NCBI RefSeq assembly: GCF_009870125.1
Contig: NC_046683.1
Location: 36,595,869-36,659,868, forward strand
Source of the DNA: Drosophila pseudoobscura
Lineage: Eukaryota; Arthropoda; Insecta; Diptera; Drosophilidae
Direction: 5' to 3'
DNA: 64,000 bases
Below, one piece after another: positions 1-10,308 of this stretch. Numbering within the stretch: the first letter of the stretch is position 1; each line of letters begins with the position of its first letter. A model generated the notes under the pieces. It did no database searches. It was not told where the DNA came from and worked only from the letters and a program-made list of their open reading frames with translations. Made by a program: the position numbers and the translations under genes.

Positions 1-127
1 AATTCTTCTTATGGCATAGATTATTAATATTATCATTATTATGATTCCGATAATCAAGGCCGCATGTTATCTCTCCAAATTATATGCAAATATTGTTGAT
101 CGTGTTTATCAACATTAACAACAGATA

Positions 128-364
128 TTACAAATGGCCATTTACGCATTTCACCATAATATCGAAGATATCTTTTTGGACCCTTGGTCCAACCCACATG
201 ATATCATTTAAACTTTTATTATTTGTGGTTTTTGCTGAAGCATCGAAAACCACCCTCAGCTTTGTCGTTAGACTGGAATCTCTTATGACTCCTTGATGGG
301 GTAAATAATACTTCCCATCTTCTTTGGACTCTACCATATGTCCTAAGATTTTATATTCATGCAT
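128..364 (-). pseudogene. BEL no. 1 pol fragment: start of reverse transcriptase
   Basis: An open stretch of 78 codons contains YYLPHQGVI, TKLRVVFDASAKT and SLNDIMWVGP, the conserved entry of BEL/Pao reverse transcriptase. The same block occurs in the second BEL element (9.7-9.9 kb), which supports the assignment. It is out of frame with the protease ORF at 396-1523, implying at least one frameshift between 365 and 400. The remainder of pol, including the catalytic YVDD and the integrase, would lie beyond the left edge. Confidence 0.8.
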
Positions 365-395
365 GAACTTTACATAATTTTCTTTTAATGTTTTA

Positions 396-1523
396 TTATT
401 GCTTTCTTTCTAAACTATAAAATCGCGCTATAGCTTGGGGTTTTGAATCTCCTAGATCCTTTTCTTTTATAAATGGTATTTTAACCACATACCTACCATT
501 CTCATCTCTTCTTGTTGTTTTCAAGAAATGCTCCTCGCACACATCTTCTTCTACGTCATTCTTTTCACTTTCCAATTCCCAGAACCGCTCTAAGTCCCCA
601 ACTTCAATTGTTGTCGCCACAATAAATTTATCACCTTTTGATTTGGTGCAACCGGATATAATCCATCCGAATTCTGTATTTTGTCCAAGTAGTCCGTCTA
701 TTTTTACTACTCCGTCTTTTAAAATATGGGTATACAAATCTATCCCAATTATTACATCTACCCTACTTGGTTTGTTAAAGTTAGGGTCTGCCAACACATA
801 ATCTTGCCACTTAGTTTTATCAATATTGAAAGACTTTAATGGTAAAGCTTTCATCAGTTTCGGAAGAATAATTGCTTCAATATTTAGAGGACCTTTATTA
901 TAATCACGAGTTTTTACCGATAAAGTAACTTTGTACTTTGAAGTGCAAGAGTCTGTAGATGACACTCCACTTACCTCGGTGTTCGCTCGTTTTCGTACTA
1001 AGTTTAATATTTGCGGAGCTTCTTCTGAAATTATGGTACATTGCGACCCACAATCAATGAGAGCTCTAAGGTTTTGATAGCCACCATTCCTTGCCCTTAC
1101 TTTTATAAGTGCTGTGGCTAAGAACGCTTGTTCTTTTGTTAAGCAAGTGTTAACATTTTCCCTCTTTTCGTAGGAAATATGGAGCATCGTATGATGAGGT
1201 TTTTCACAAATCCCACAGAAAATTTCAGAAAAACATTTCTTATACATATCATGCCTACAGCATTTTGTGCAAAGGCTCTGTTTTTTAATAAACTGGCCTC
1301 TATCTATCGGACTCATTCCCTTAAACTTATAGCAGTGAATTATGGTATGTCCTGCCATTTTACATAACGGACAATTTTCTTTTATTTTACCATATTGCAC
1401 TACTTTTTTCAACGGTTTCCGGTCTTTATCCTGCGACGTGTAAAGAGAAGTGTACCGTTGTTCTAAAAATTCCATTACATCTGGCAATGCTTGGATCTCT
1501 TTTGTCCTTTTTATGACTTTCAT
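396..1523 (-). pseudogene. BEL no. 1 gag C-terminus and aspartyl protease
   Basis: This 375-codon open frame holds a zinc-knuckle region near residues 50-110 (CPLCKMAGHTIIHCYKFKG, then CTKCCRHDMYKKC and CGICEKPHHTMLH). A retropepsin-like segment follows with the active-site motif ALIDCGSQCTII near residue 155; BEL proteases usually have DSGSQ, so Ser is replaced by Cys here. It continues toward the reverse transcriptase fragment downstream but is not in frame with it. The start shown is only the first Met of the open stretch, because gag enters from the overlapping frame at 1426-1842. Confidence 0.8.
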
Positions 1524-1842
1524 ATAATTGTAAGGTATCTTTGTTGAATTTTTTCAACACAATGTGCGCGAAAATCACATCAACTTCTTCTGTTAAATGT
1601 GACTTTAATTTAATTAAATGTATTGACTCATTTATAAAATCAGAAAACCATTTAATATGTTTCGCTGAATCGTGATCTAGCATTGGTAAGTCTAGTAAAC
1701 GATTCAGCTGATCCGAAAAAATTGTTCGCTTATTTTCATACCGCTTGGTCAGCAATTCCCAAGCGGCATTATAATTCTCCAGCGGCCCAGTTAAAAGGTG
1801 AGCTACCATACTCCGTGCCTCACCCTTTATCGCGATTTTCAA
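1426..1842 (-). pseudogene. BEL no. 1 gag middle part (DUF1759-like)
   Basis: The 138 codons resemble the BEL gag core: AIKGEARSMVAHLLTGPLENYNAAWELL, followed by KRY, NQLNRLLDLPM and ESIHLIKL blocks. Equivalent positions are seen in the second BEL gag at 11.5 kb (LSGEALGTVRAFQ, then YEEAMASLKRVYDNDC). The reading frame shifts near 1520-1560 into the zinc-knuckle frame and is interrupted upstream between 1843 and 1950, where the expected gag sequence containing FSGEEKEWD can be read only across frames. Non-functional gag. Confidence 0.75.
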
Positions 1843-1950
1843 ATAATTGAATTTTAGAGATATACTCAGACTATCTCTGTTATGAATTAATTCACAAAAT
1901 ATTTGTGAAAAGCCGTCCCACTCTTTTTCTTCGCCCGAGAATGTGGGTAC

Positions 1951-2397
1951 TTACACTTTCGTAAGATCAGGCAAATCGATATATTCTTTTTTTACCGTTG
2001 CCACTATAGTATCCATGCTGTTTTCTTCAGCTATGGTTTGCATCCTAACTTCTAGGTTGCTCAACATGCTTTGAATATCAAATTCCAAATCTCCGATCTG
2101 ATTGTCGAAGCTGTCGTTTGTTTCATAGCTATGATAATACTCCTCAATTTTTGAGCTCAGTCTTTTACTGAGGAACTCAATTTTTTCCTTTCTCATTCTA
2201 CACTCTCCCATTTTAGCCTGATCAAACCTCTGCATGGTTTGCTCTAAATATGTCCTCAGGTTTTCCACTATTCTGATGATTCCCTCAGATACTTTTTCTA
2301 TGCTATTGTCAATTTTGGGCTCTATGTCTTCCAAAGTTCCAGTCTCCACTGATTGTGACTTTGTTTTTTCTACCTTCCCTTTCGTTATTTTTGACAC
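1951..2397 (-). pseudogene. BEL no. 1 gag N-terminal part
   Basis: A 148-codon open frame starting at ATG 2397 is predicted to be charged and helical (many Glu, Lys and Leu; EKIEFLSKRLSSKIEEYYHSYE), as expected for the N-terminal coiled-coil part of BEL gag. It stops at 1951, just before the gag core frame. I recognise no domain in it. Its assignment rests on position between the leader and the gag core and on matching orientation. Confidence 0.6.
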
Positions 2398-3385
2398 TAC
2401 ATATTTGTATGTATGTCCTCTATATTTTTAATCATTTTTTCGTACTGCTGTCTCTTATAGTAGTCATGATCGACTGCTCCATATGTTAACTCTTTGTAAC
2501 TTTGTTTTTAAGGTCTCCTAACCTTTGGATTACATCGCTGGTCAAATGACCAGCTTCAATCTTTTTAATCTCCCTTGCTATCGCTGCTTGAGCCTCTAAT
2601 AGCTTAATTATTTGTTGCGACAACATCTTAGTTTAATTGTTTTTTACTTTTACTTAATTAGGCTTAAAAACAATTTGAAATATGAGACTTAGCTGATGAA
2701 TTCTGCTTCTGCTGTTGTTGTTACTGCTGCCGCTGAAGTCGCTGCTGCTGATACCGCTGTTGATGCTGCTGGTGTTGCATCTGCTTACGTCGCTGCTGCT
2801 GGCGTTGCTTAAGTCGCTGTCGCTGATCTTCCTGTCGCTGCAGTTATTGTTGCTGGCACAGTGGGCACACACAAACCCCTTTATATATTTATTTTTCACA
2901 GTCACAGTTATTTGCACACTTTTTTTTCAGTTCTAGCCATTAAGCACTTTCGATGTTTCGGATTATTATTTTTTCTCTTTCGATGTTCCGGCCTCGAAAA
3001 CGCCACCGTCACGAAAAATTTTTATTTTTCAATTACAATAGATATATATATTTCGTTATCTATTAAAATACAGCCTGTCCAGCTCGTATTTTTCAAAATT
3101 ATTAATTGAAACTTCCGTTTCATTAATTTTTGTTTATTGTTTTTTTGCTTTATTCTCCGATCACAATAGATATTAGCTCGTATTTTTCTAAATTATTAAT
3201 TGAAACTTTCGTTTCATTAATTTATTTTATACTCTGTTCCTTCCTATAGGAGGGAAATCAAAGTTTTTTATTTTGCTGCCTTTAGCTGTCACTGAACTAG
3301 ACACTTGTTCAGTCTCAAGGAAGCTGGTTTAACTCCGTGCTCTTACCACAGGGGGGAAACAACGGAGAGTCTCGAAGGACCAAAA
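2398..3385 (-). other. BEL no. 1 untranslated leader
   Basis: About 1 kb between gag and the LTR without a convincing gene. It contains a stretch rich in GCT/CTG triplets (about 2700-2860) and an imperfect direct repeat of about 50 bp (about 3080-3130 and 3175-3226, sharing 'ATTATTAATTGAAACTT'). The bases next to the LTR at 3366-3385 read on the minus strand as TTTTGGTCCTTCGAGACTC, a plausible tRNA primer-binding site. Confidence 0.6.
2700..2860. repeat. CTG/GCT-rich trinucleotide tract
   Basis: Imperfect repetition of GCTGCT, GTTGCT and GTCGCT triplets over about 160 bp. On the minus strand one frame would read mainly Ser, Asn and Asp. It sits in the leader of the BEL element, upstream of gag. 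It may be a simple triplet expansion acquired by the element rather than a coding region. Confidence 0.7.
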
Positions 3386-3658
3386 TGTTAAGACCTTAAA
3401 AGAAAAGTCTAGACATTTGCGAGTTGAGTTGTAAATTCAAACTAAATTTTATTCTTAAAATCAGAGCCTTATATGTGATTTGACAATGAGGTAGGAGGTA
3501 CAATTTGGTAGTCTATAATTATCGTTAGACCTACGCATAGGATACACTTTACTGAGGGTGTCTATTTGAGTACATGCTTACATTAGTTTTATTTTAGGAC
3601 CGCATTTGTTAAGTGTTTTCTCCACTTGTGTTTTGTTATCGTATTAATGGGTTACAGA
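3386..3658 (-). repeat. BEL no. 1 5' LTR, inner piece
   Basis: Plus-strand sequence begins TGTTAAGACC directly next to the presumed primer-binding site. Removing the LOA insertion (3659-6492 plus one target duplicate) and BEL no. 2 (6603-13263 plus ATATT) joins this piece to 6508-6602 and 13269-13349, ending ACAACA. The reassembled LTR is about 450 bp, starting TG and ending CA, a usual size for BEL LTRs. The outer boundary is inferred and could be a few bases off. Confidence 0.65.
3644..3658. repeat. Target site duplication, left copy (LOA no. 1)
   Basis: TTAATGGGTTACAGA occurs here and again at 6493-6507, exactly flanking the LOA-like element. Fifteen identical bases indicate insertion by target-primed reverse transcription and define both element ends. 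Confidence 0.9.
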
Positions 3659-3900
3659 CGGCTGGCAAAAACCCTCTAGCTGAACCCTCCACGAGGGTGC
3701 CGGCTGGGCAATTGACACTGCATTATCCCGGGCGAGGATAATGCACTGTCGCTTGCCCTGCCCGGGGTAATGCAGTGTCTAGCTATGGCTATGGTCCATC
3801 GAACCAAGGCCATGGCTAGAGGTGCCTGGCGGCCAGGCATAAAACGCTAGGGGGTGGTCCCCACGAAAAACATTAACCGGTATGGACCTTCGGGCCAAAT

Positions 3901-5045
3901 ATGGAGGCAGATAAGGAGCAAACACGGGTTGGGATGTCAACCCAAGCGTCGGTGGAAAGCGTGACTGCTACCACCGGCGGGCACGGGGAGGAGCAATCCT
4001 CTCTGCGTGTCGCCAGCGGTCACACCTCGGGCATGGCGGGAGCAGGTCATGTCAGTTGTAATACTACTGCCACTAACACGACGCGTTGCAGGGTGAGCCG
4101 CGCGGGTGCCGTTGTCGATGCAGACTCGGACCTGGAGAGCGTGCTATCCCTTAGCAAGACCGAAGAGGAAAGCCTTCTCCGCTCGCCGGAACCAGGTACC
4201 AGCTCCCTGCGTAGGGAAGGGCCGAAGCGTTTCAGGGAGGGGATGAAGGCAAAAGCTCAGTATAAGGCGGCCCTCAAGTTACTGAGCCGGCTCCAGGGCA
4301 AGGCGGATATCTCCCAAGAGGAGAAGTCCAAGCTAGCCTGGGCTGAGCAACGGCTACAGGAAGGCCGCGAATACTACGCGTAGTTGCCGCAGATGAAGGC
4401 AACAAACGGTGGATTCGCCAACAAGGTGGAGGAGATGTGGCCACCAAGAGGCAACGCTCGATCGAGAGTGCTGCCAAAAACACTCCGGCGAGAAAGCGGC
4501 AATGCGGGCCCAAGGTGGCCACCCCCCAGCCGAAGGAAGCCGAGGCAGAAGGCCATGAGCGAGGTGTCCAAGAGACATCTCATTGTGGCCTTGATCGATC
4601 GCAGCGACGAGAACGGGAAGATGACGGCGGCGCAGTGGAAGTTAGTCCACGCGCAGCTCGTCGATGCACTGTTCTCGCGAATGGAGGAGGACCCTAGCGC
4701 TCCCATTCCCACGTTCGATGGAGCGGGATGGCTGAACGGGGTCAAAATCCTCAAGTGCAACGACGACCCAACGCGGCAGTGTCTGGTGCAGAAGGTGCCC
4801 CTACTGGAAGCTCTGTGGGAGGGGCCAAGCTGGAGGTGGTAGACAGGGAGCTGATCCCGTCCATACCAAAGGCGAAGGTGCTCTTCCCCATTGCTGTCCA
4901 GGGGGAGCGAGCACTGAGGCTGCTGCAGAGGCAAAATCCGGACGTGGCTGACTGGAAGGTTCTGCATGCCGGTAGCCCACTACCCTACGAGGGGGGCCAG
5001 CACGTGATCCTCCAGATCAGCAAGGTGGTTGAGGACATCCTGTAG
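3901..5045 (+). pseudogene. LOA no. 1 ORF1 (gag-like), frameshifted
   Basis: ORF1 is spread over three frames: 3901-4383 (160 codons, Ser/Thr/Glu-rich), about 4384-4842 and 4728-5045. The middle contains basic segments with KRQRS and RKRQCGPK, comparable to KRQRSAED in ORF1 of the 59-64 kb element. The C-terminal frame has an ADWKVLHAG block that parallels ADWKVAKVE in that element. ORF1 would bind RNA in the nucleoprotein complex. At least two frame disruptions make it non-functional. Confidence 0.7.
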
Positions 5046-5269
5046 CCCAAGTTCGGGAAGATGGCGTGGGGCGTAGGTAGCGTATACCTACGGCTGAAAA
5101 AGCGCCACCCCGAGGATAAAGATGCGCACACCCTCCAGGCAGGCGAGGTCGAGAAGGACCTAGGTCTGGAGACCATAGTGGAGGACCATAGACTTGGAGG
5201 AGGAGGAGGACGGTGGCGTTGACCTGACAATCATAGTCAACCCGTCGTGCGAGGTTGAGTTAGCCACCC

Positions 5270-6458
5270 ATGACACTAAGGGTGCTGCAAATTAATCTCC
5301 ATAAAAGCAAGGTAGCGTCGGCGGAGCTCCTCATTGCCATGGAGCAAGGGCCCGCCGACATAGCTTTAGTCCAGGAGCCGTGGATTACGTCAGGCAACTC
5401 TGTGGCCTCAAATTACTCCTCAAATTACAGCCTTCTCTACTCAACATCGGTAAGCAGGAACAGAACCGCCGTACTCGTACGGAAGGGAATCCATGCTCAT
5501 CTTATGTCTCATTACAGCACGGATGACCTGACGGTGGTGATGCTGGAGAGCGAGGAAAAGTGCCTAATGGCAGCTTCCTGTTACATGGCACACGACCAGA
5601 ACAGGAAATCCGGGCTCAGTGAAATCCGCGGAGGATATAGAGAAGTCCGTAAAGACCCTATCCAACGAGTTACTGAACGCCTACCATGCATCGTGCAAAC
5701 CCTCGAGAACGAAGAGGAGGTCCAAGCCACTCTGGTGGAACCGAGATCTCTCTCTCCAAAGGAACAACCTCAAGGAATTCTTCAAGATCGCCAAACAAGC
5801 GAACGAAGAGATTGTCAATGAGGAATATAAAAAGGCACAAAGGAACTCGTGGAGAAACTTCTGCTCCAACATTGAGAAAGTGCCCGAAACCGCTAGGCTC
5901 CGGAAGCTGCTCTCAAAGCAGCCCACAGTACAGAGCCAACTAAAACTAGACAACGGACAGTGGACAGAGGGCAGTGACGAAGCCCTAACAGCACTAATGG
6001 AGGCGCACTTCCCTGGATGCACCGAGGTCACTGACGCCAAGGAGCATCAGGACCTAGCAACTGAGGAACAGCACCCCCCAATAGGTCTGTTAACCACTAA
6101 GAGAATACACTGGGCCGTAGACTCCTTCGCGGCCATAAAAGCACCAGGACTGGACGGGATATTCTCAGCCATGATGCAGTTGACCAAAGAGGTTATTACC
6201 CCATGGCTCCTCGCAATATACTCAGCATGCCTAAGTACGGGCTATATCCCCATCCGATGGAGAACCTCGAGAGTTGTCTTCCTCCCTAAGGCAGGAAAGT
6301 GCAGCCACGTGAGTCCCAAGGATTACAGACCGATAAGCCTTAACACTAGAAAAGCTGTTGGATTTACAAATCAGGAATTAGGTAGGGGGACTGATGTCAA
6401 CAAACCAACACGCCTACACCAAGGGGGAAATCAGTGGAGACGGCACTACACTCGGTAG
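5270..6458 (+). pseudogene. LOA no. 1 ORF2 remnant: endonuclease and reverse transcriptase pieces
   Basis: ORF2 opens with MTLRVLQINLHKSKVASAEL and QEPWI, the APE-type endonuclease start. It jumps by deletion near 5605-5620 to the linker between endonuclease and reverse transcriptase (SKPLWWNRDL, then NSWRNFCSNIE), then to RT blocks PGLDGI, VVFLPKAGK and KDYRPISLN. After 6345 a frame change continues the RT motif equivalent to NQHAYTKGKS before the sequence leaps to the 3' end. Metal-binding endonuclease residues of the second half and the RT YADD box are absent. Confidence 0.8.
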
Positions 6459-6492
6459 TATGCTGAGGCCGTCCGGGTTAACCTAACCTAAC

Positions 6493-6507
6493 TTAATGGG
6501 TTACAGA
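6493..6507. repeat. Target site duplication, right copy (LOA no. 1)
   Basis: Second TTAATGGGTTACAGA. The sequence after it (6508-6602) continues the interrupted BEL no. 1 LTR. Confidence 0.9.
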
Positions 6508-6602
6508 TCTCTGTTTACACCCGTGCAGTCATAACTTGTCTACTTTATGTGATTTCTTTAGAGATCGGTGTTGTTATATGAGTGAATGTGTACAATAATA
6601 TT
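6508..6602 (-). repeat. BEL no. 1 5' LTR, middle piece
   Basis: 95 bp between the LOA target duplicate and BEL no. 2. Its last five bases ATATT form the left target duplicate of BEL no. 2, repeated at 13264-13268. No gene is present. Confidence 0.6.
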
Positions 6603-6908
6603 TGAAATTTTAGAATAGTTTTTCTAAATAACAATACCGAAATTTTGGGTGACTGCAATTTTTTATTTTAATACGACGAAAGAAAAGGGGTGCGTGCGTT
6701 CGATTTCATGGATTTTTCTCGACTTCTTTTCATATATTAAAACAATTTCTTCTAAGCCTACCTTACCTACGGTGGCAAAGCGGGGCGAATTCGCCAAGAG
6801 CGAGAGAACGAGCTTTTATTGCGCTCCTGCTTTGCCCTAGCCTAACTTACACTAGACTTCATGAAATACTATCCTAATAACAATTATTATAATTCAAATG
6901 GCGCTACA
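6603..6908 (-). repeat. BEL no. 2 3' LTR
   Basis: 306 bp from TGAAATTTTAG to GGCGCTACA on the plus strand. It matches the other LTR at 13069-13263 almost base for base except for about 111 extra bases (about 6688-6798, including GGCAAAGCGGGGCGAATTC). The internal polypurine stretch AACGGGGCCGG (minus strand) lies directly inside its boundary, as expected for plus-strand priming. Confidence 0.9.
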
Positions 6909-6935
6909 CCGGCCCCGTTGAAGGCCTGGAAGGCT

Positions 6936-8828
6936 TCAAACCATTGGCAGAAGCGCCAATTTGTGTATCGGCCTCCTGAACGTGGCTCCGCTGCTCGTCC
7001 TTAGCTCGACCACTCTGACCCTTCCGTCCTGCCCGGCGGTTGTTCCGACCACCCTTCCGAGGAGCCACTGTTGAGGGGGCAGGTTGTCCTCGGCGACGAT
7101 TACTAGGTCGCCTTCCTTTATGTTTGGCTCCTCCTGGTGCCACTTGCATCTGATTTGTAATCCCAGCACATACTCCCGGGACCATCGCTGCCAGAACATT
7201 TGCCTGGCTGACGAGACAAGCGGCCATCGCTTTAAGCAGCTCAGACCCTCCTGGTCCGGGGTCCTGGGTGCTGGGGGTGCGATGAGCGGCCCGCCTGTCA
7301 GCAGGTGCCCGGGAGTCAGCGCGTCTCCGTCGCTTGGGTCTGGGCTTAGGGGTCCTAGCGGGCGCGAGTTGAGTACCGACCCGATCCCGACCAGCACGGT
7401 CTCCAGCTCCTCTGCGGTGAGGAGAGCGCTTCCGATGGCGCGTAGGAGTAGGCCCTTGGCAGACTTCACACCGGCCTCCCAAAGTCCTCCCATGTGCGGT
7501 GCTCGAGGCGGTATGAAGGCAAACTCGCACCCGCTTCTTGACGCAAATTCGCGTATCGCGTCCGCTTCCGCCTCCATCTTCCTCCGCAGTTCGCTGAAGT
7601 GGCGACTTGCTCCGACGAAATTTGTCGCGTTGTCGCAGTTCACGCGTTGCGGACATCCTCGACGACCGACGAACCTTTGGAATGCCAACAAGAAGGAATT
7701 AGTCGTCAAATCGGAGACAATTTCTAAATGAACCGCCTTGGACGCAAAACAGACAAATAACGCTATGTAGGACTTATAAGGGGGCCTTCCACGAATTTTC
7801 AGAGTCGTATAGACTGGGCCACAAAAATCAACGCCACATACTGAAAATGGGCGGAGAGCACGGAGCCGGTCTGCGGGTAAGTTGCCCATCATTTGGGTCT
7901 GGAGTAGCGGCTTGCATTTAAAGCAACGAATACACGACCTAACTGTCGCCCTGCAGACCGCCTGAGCATTCACTATCCAAATGCGCTGTCTAAGGATACT
8001 CACGAGTGCTCGTGGGCCGGCATGAAAATTCGTTTGATGCAGATAGCGAACGTATGTCTGCACAAACTGCGAGCGTTTTGTCAATAACAAAGGAAACTTG
8101 GCATTATATGACATAGGAGCGTTAACTAGTCGCCCCCCAACTCGCAACAACGAAAAAGAGCACCATGTCCCAGCCTCTTCATGGATGAAGAGATTCAAGC
8201 GCTGAAGACTGGGGCCTAACTTGGTGCCTTTACGAACCCGTTCAATATCTTCTTGAGACTCATTTTTCTGTGCTATTTCGACTATTTTTAGAAACGCCTC
8301 GTCGTATTCTACGGATGACGGAATTTTTCCAAAGTTGAGACTTTTGTCTTTGCATTTTCGGATGAAGCGGAACACGAAAACGAACACTCTTAGCAGTTTG
8401 AGGTGTGACGAGTATCCCTCGATTACATCCACTAAGTAATTTGGCTTGGCCGCGACGGTCAGTCCGACCGATTTCTTCCGATTTTCCATCTGTATCTCTT
8501 CTTCGGAAAGCTCGAAGTGTGGATTTCTGGGCCAGATCTCTTCTTCAAACTTTAAGAACTCTGGTCCACCAAACCAGATCGACTGCACGATTTCCTCTAC
8601 GTCACAACCTCTCGAAACTATGTCTGCTGGGTTCTGTTCTGTTGGCACATGCCGCCACGTAGCTTCACTTGACCACTCTTGAATCTCCGCTACTCGGTTC
8701 GCAACGAATTTTGACAACGACGAAGGGTGGGATCTGATCCAATGAAGAGTAACTTCTGAATCTGACCTTGAGCAGTGATTTGATTCGGTGACAAAGGTCT
8801 GCGAGAAGGTGAGCGGCACATAACTCAA
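6936..8828 (-). pseudogene. BEL no. 2 pol: RNase H end and integrase
   Basis: A 630-codon frame. The first 80 residues finish the RNase H/connection region (TEQNPADIVSRG). An integrase zinc-binding part follows (HQTNFHAG, then CRATVRSCIRCFKCK), then the DDE core with VDFCGPVY, VNCDNATNFVG and MGGLWEAGVKSAK, and a C-terminal part near residues 500-630 ending LALLPMV. It integrates element cDNA in the nucleus. The frame is open, but the join to the upstream RT frame at about 8810-8830 needs a shift, so the full polyprotein cannot be made. The Met shown is not a natural start. Confidence 0.88.
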
Positions 8829-10308
8829 GCCTTGGGAGCGTTTTCGTCTTGAGTGGCGCTACTTTCGACTTTGCAGTCAACAAGGAGACCTTGAAACCTT
8901 CTGCGGTCTTTCTACGGATATAGACGCAGGCTCCATAAGCTCTCATGGATGCGTCGGCAAAGGCATGTACTTGAATCGGTGACATGGGATCAGTATGCAC
9001 AAATCGAGGTATGGTAATCTTCTCCAACTGACCCAAGGATTCTTTTAATAAGTTCCATGCTGTTTCCAAGTTCATTGGAATTGACTCATCCCAATCTAGC
9101 TTGTTGAGCCAAAGCTCCTGCAGTAGGATCTTTCCCTTAATTACTAAAGGACTTAACAAGCCAAGGGGGTCAAACAGCTTTGATGTCACCGATAAGATGT
9201 TCCGTTTTGTCGCTCGGAGACCCATAACTGACGTGTCAATTTGGAACTTAAAGACGTCTTCGTGTGGCAGCCACGATATTCCTAACGCCTTAGTTGACTC
9301 TGAGTCCGAGATCATTATAGGTTTAACTGTGCTCTCGGATGCGGTGACCTCAGGTGAGTTCGAAAACCATTTAGTCAATTCAAACCCAGCGGTTTGAAGA
9401 ACCTGAGCCACATCAGACTTAATTGTCTTTAACTCCTCTACGCAACCAGCACCAGTCAACATGTCATCGACATAGAAGTCGGAGTCAATAACTTCAGCAG
9501 CTTTAGGGAATGAGAGTTTTGCAGACTCACTCAACCTCTTCAAACACCGAATTGCCAAAAATGGGGCTGGTCCAGTCCTATATGTTACGGTGTTGAGCTG
9601 GTATATTCTCAAGGACTCAGACGGGTCTCTTCTCCACACTATGAGCTGGAATTGTCTATCCGCATCAGCGACCCAGACTTGGCGATACATCTTCTTAACA
9701 TCGGCTGTCAAGGCGTACCTGTGTACTCTGAATCGGAGCAGTGTCGAATACAGCTCATCCTGTATCGTAGGACCGACCATCAATATGTCGTTCAAGGCCA
9801 CCTGAGAGGACGTTTTACAAGACGCATCGAAAACGACGCGGAGCTTGGTCGACGTGCTTTGAGGCCTCAACACACACTGATGTGGAATGAAATAATGTGG
9901 AGTTTTGGGGATTGTGTTGTCTGTGGTAGACATGTGACCCAAGGAGAGGTACTCTTCCATGAACTCCAAGTACATTTTCTGCAACTCGGGGTCACGAGAC
10001 AATCTTTTTTCAAGCGATAAAAACCGCCGTTTAGCCACTTCAAAGGACTTGCCTAAGATACTGGGATCTGATTTGAACGGCAGTCTTACTTCAAACCGAC
10101 CTGAAGGCACGACCTGAGTAGTCCTTCTATAATGCTTTTCACATAACTTGTGTTCAGGAGATAAAGACTTTTTAGAAGACGGCAATTCTTCCAGTGACCA
10201 AAACTTTTGTAATGTATTGTCGATGTGGATCACTGACTCTTCTCGACAACTCAAACAATTCCTAGCTTCTTGGGTGGCAGTCACCTTTGGAGTGTATCTG
10301 CCCGACAC
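8665..10308 (-). pseudogene. BEL no. 2 pol: reverse transcriptase and RNase H
   Basis: 547 open codons with BEL RT blocks: STKLRVVFDASCKT, LNDILMVGPTIQ, YALTADVKKMYRQV (first catalytic Asp), YRTGPAPFLAIRCL and DFYVDDMLTGA (YVDD box). An RNase H/connection part follows with LGLLSPLVIKGK, VHAFADASMRAYGACVY and LPRLELCAAHLLA. The frame goes out near 8820, and it is out of frame with gag-protease at 10281-10380. Key catalytic residues are intact, so the frameshifts are the main defects. Confidence 0.9.

Larger units (their letters stand above)
1..3658 (-). mobile_element. BEL/Pao LTR retrotransposon no. 1, right (5') part, cut by window edge
   Basis: Minus-strand BEL/Pao element entering from the left edge. 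Reading from high to low coordinates it shows an LTR, a leader, gag, an aspartyl-protease region and the start of reverse transcriptase. The coding frame is broken several times, so it is a dead copy. Its LTR was later split by two insertions; the missing LTR pieces lie at 6508-6602 and 13269-13349. Family assignment rests on the BEL-type gag, the Cys/His knuckles, the DCGSQ protease motif and the block reading TTKLRVVFDAS at the start of reverse transcriptase. The protease is the BEL/Pao peptidase type rather than the gypsy type. Confidence 0.85.
3659..6492 (+). mobile_element. LOA-like non-LTR retrotransposon no. 1, internally deleted
   Basis: Plus-strand element bounded by a 15-bp target duplication. 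It starts CGGCTGGCAAAAACCC, has a 240-bp leader, broken gag-like ORF1, a partial endonuclease and a partial reverse transcriptase, and ends in GGTTAACCTAACCTAAC. Large parts (second half of the endonuclease, most of reverse transcriptase, RNase H) are deleted, so it is about 2.8 kb instead of the 5-6 kb usual for LOA/I-group elements. The complete relative at 59.2-64 kb shares the EN and RT motifs and the CCTAA tail. The insertion lies inside the LTR of BEL no. 1. Confidence 0.85.

Noticed and set aside
2715..2936. Leucine-rich plus-strand ORF
   Set aside because: Produced by CTG/CTT triplets; no evidence of a gene.
6904..7656. 250-codon Arg/Pro-rich minus-strand ORF
   Set aside because: Shadow frame of the BEL integrase ORF, which has clear domain motifs.
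7084..7731. 215-codon plus-strand ORF
   Set aside because: Antisense shadow of the BEL integrase; no domain recognised.
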